Part shown: in pieces, positions 62,233 through 64,000 of the stretch
How positions within the stretch are numbered: position 1 is the stretch's first letter
Layout of the letters: each line of letters opens with the position of its first letter
Origin: Artemisia argyi
Taxonomy: Eukaryota > Streptophyta > Magnoliopsida > Asterales > Asteraceae
Direction of reading: 5' to 3'
Assembly: GCA_030686995.1 (NCBI GenBank)
Contig: CM060702.1
Location: forward strand, 63,151,340 to 63,215,339
Length of the DNA stretch: 64,000 nt
Program-made: the position numbers and the translations under genes
The notes under the pieces: generated by a model
Told to the model about the DNA's origin: nothing
The model's database searches: none
What the model saw: the letters and a program-made list of their open reading frames with translations, nothing else

Positions 62233-62440
62233 GTTTTAATTTTGGGGAAGAAATTGTTTTGCCCTAATTTGGATTTTGACCTAATTTTAATTTTGCCCTA
62301 ATATTGATTTTGGGGATGAAACGTTTAAAGTATATAAATACATTAATTTCAAAACCACCCTTCAGATTTTATAAAAGTTTTAAAAAAATTTAGTTTTAGT
62401 TAACGGAATATTTAACAGGGTGTTTGTAAAAAACCCAAAT

Positions 62441-62541
62441 CCGCCAAAAAAAAGTTGGAAACCTTTTTATGCAAGAAAAAAAGTTGGATACCTTGATTGG
62501 AAATGAACCCTAACTTTGATGCCTTTTTGTGTCATTTGCCC
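62441..62541 (-). repeat. Right terminal inverted repeat of the MULE (101 bp)
   Basis: Reverse complement starts GGGCAAATGACACAAAAAGG and matches 17201-17302 to GGCGG. Confidence 0.95.
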
Positions 62542-62551
62542 TTTAATTGAT
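62542..62551. repeat. Right 10-bp target-site duplication of the MULE
   Basis: TTTAATTGAT, identical to 17191-17200. Confidence 0.95.
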
Positions 62552-63569
62552 CTCATGAACACAGAGAGAGAAAAACTCAAATCGAACATAAACCCTAGAA
62601 TTTGAAAATCATGCAAACATGTTATTTGATATAATTAACGTGTGCTAGCATGATTCATGAACACTAAACATAAAATCCCACCACTAAAATCAAACATATA
62701 TTCACAGAATCAAGAAAACCCATATTCACATAAACCCTAAATATCGAAGATCAATCATTCATGTTTTTGTGTTTAATTGTTCGTTGGAATTAGTAGAGCA
62801 TTAAAAAGAACAAAAGCCCTCAATAAATTTGAACAAAAAAACACAAGATATCACAATTTCCGAATTGTTCCAAAACCCTAGAACTACAAATCAAAATTCC
62901 GCTTAATCTACCTGTTGGATTGTTGATTAAACAAAAACCATTTCTTAAATTTATCTAAAGAACATGTTAGAACTTACGGTTTGAAGATTTGTAGCACGGA
63001 TTTTCCTTTTTGATTCTAGCCTTAGATCGAGTAAGGGTGTGTTTGTTTTTGGATTTTCGGAATTTTTGAGTCAAATGGGGGTGTAAGTTGTTTTGGAAAA
63101 TTTTATTGATTTTCACAATTTGACAAGTATGGTCCTCTAACTGATTACCTCGCATGGTTAGTCCTTTAACTTAAGTAATTAACTAACAAGTTAACGATCA
63201 TATCGTTAGCATCAAACATTTTATGCTCCCCTTGATATTAATTTTAGTAACATTTAACGGGACGAGACGAACAATAAATCACTAAATTCCACCATTTATG
63301 AAACAACATTTCATTGGAAATATGCAAGTGTACCCTTTTAAACAAAATCTGAAATTTTTTGTCTTATCTCCCCTTCAACACTTTCTGTTAAAAACTGTTT
63401 TAAGGGTAAATAAAGTGTTGAAAGGAAGTGGTATACTAGCATTTTTTTTAATAGAAAATAAAAATGAAAACAAAATATTGTTGTATCTTTTCTTGGTTTT
63501 ATATTTTTGTATTTTGTTTTTTAAAGATATATTTACAAAGATAATTTTGATGTTTAACAATCACTTGTA
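62552..63569. other. Right flank of the MULE, no gene recognised
   Basis: AT-rich. A minus-strand polypurine-like tract (AAGGGGAGCATAAAA then TGTTTGATGC, about 63218-63236) lies downstream of the copia fragment to its right, so part of this stretch may be that element's 3' LTR. The partner LTR is not visible. A short perfect hairpin TAACGAT-CAT-ATCGTTA is near 63191-63208. Confidence 0.4.
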
Positions 63570-63905
63570 TTTTAGAAACATTTCCAGATCTTCTGGAGTC
63601 AAACATCGCATACCAATTTGCTGGACTAGATTAGCAAACCTTGTTGGAAGTAATGCTTTGGTGAGCAAGTCTGCCAATTGGTATTCAGTTCCCACAAAGT
63701 ATAATTCAACTGTACCCTTTTCAACATGCTCCTTGATGAAATGATATCAGATATCAATGAGCTTGGATTTGGAGTGATGAACGGTGTTGTAGGAAATTGC
63801 TATGGCACTTTTGGAGTCACAGTAGATAGGAATCTTGTTGAATAGGTAGCCATAGTCCTTAAGTTGTGATCTCATCCAAATGACTTGTAATATACTTATA
63901 ACATA
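63570..63905 (-). pseudogene. Copia RNase H C-terminal fragment, minus strand
   Basis: The minus strand reads [37 protein letters not shown], stop, YHFIKEHVEKGTVELYFVG, EYQLADLLTKAL and PEDLEMF. These are the final blocks of copia RNase H, as at 3010-3330 on the other strand but clearly diverged from that copy. One TGA interrupts the frame (about 63743). The upstream part of the domain is missing past about 63905, where unrelated GA-rich DNA starts. The plus-strand ORF at 63298-63744 is a shadow of this. Confidence 0.88.
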
Positions 63906-63935
63906 TATGGTTTTGTAGTTAGATTGATTCTAAGT

Positions 63936-64000
63936 ATGAAAGAAAACTAGAGAGAGAAAGAAGGTGGGAGGATTTCCCAGAGAGAGAGAGATGAGAGAAA
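63936..64000 (+). repeat. GA-rich low-complexity stretch
   Basis: Runs of GAGA and AGAAAG to the end of the window. Nothing else is visible. Confidence 0.7.

Noticed and set aside
62552..63236. A third tandem arrangement in which the copia fragment at 63570-63905 and the gag-like ORF at 14468-16293 share one LTR split by the MULE
   Set aside because: The orientation is right, but no primer binding site or LTR end could be found left of the MULE; left as a possibility only.
63298..63744. 148-codon + strand ORF
   Set aside because: It overlaps the copia RNase H fragment on the minus strand and an AT-rich stretch; a shadow frame.

Overview
The window reads as eudicot nuclear heterochromatin made almost entirely of transposable elements. 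No ordinary host gene, rRNA or tRNA gene was found. The pol and gag-like protein style (Ty1/copia of the Sirevirus type, Athila-like Ty3/gypsy gag with unusual middle ORFs) suggests Asteraceae. That is an inference from remembered family style, not a database result.

Layout. 1-6639: 3' part of a + strand Ty1/copia element (pol with three in-frame stops, a 2.9-kb noncoding tail with repeated polypurine motifs, 3' LTR), inserted in a minus-strand Athila/Tat-like gypsy element (gag remnant, PBS and long LTR, 6640 to about 9978). 9979-14467: a nonautonomous copia-type element as a tandem LTR-internal-LTR-internal-LTR array, cut off inside the third LTR. 14468-16293: a decayed minus-strand gag-like ORF. 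16294-17190: AT-rich, no gene.

17201-62541: the main find, one Mutator-like element (MULE). It has about 102-bp terminal inverted repeats and a perfect 10-bp target-site duplication (TTTAATTGAT) at 17191-17200 and 62542-62551. Only about 5.9 kb is the MULE itself. The rest is three LTR insertions, each with a perfect 5-bp duplication: (i) a minus-strand copia-type element at 18389-32166, itself hit by an Athila-like gypsy element A at 20121-29114; (ii) a related gypsy element B at 34695-42984; (iii) a 17.4-kb tandem gypsy array LTR-int-LTR-int-LTR at 44522-61907, one LTR of which holds a solo LTR and another a SINE. Removing the insertions on paper leaves three genes: a + strand mudrA-like transposase (PB1-like N-terminus, DNA-binding, MULE, SWIM, CCHC knuckle, AT-hook, Gly/Ser tail, acidic minisatellite tail); a convergent minus-strand two-exon gene for a 110-residue protein; and a minus-strand GRF zinc-finger, coiled-coil, membrane-anchor gene starting close to the right terminal repeat.

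62552-64000: flanking DNA with a minus-strand copia RNase H fragment.

How it fits together: the transposase and its GRF and small-protein partners would have formed one autonomous transposon. It is now dead, through nonsense codons, homopolymer frameshifts, a patched deletion in the catalytic domain and the three insertions. Gypsy elements A and B lack pol but keep related LTRs, gag and 3' regions around entirely different middle ORFs.
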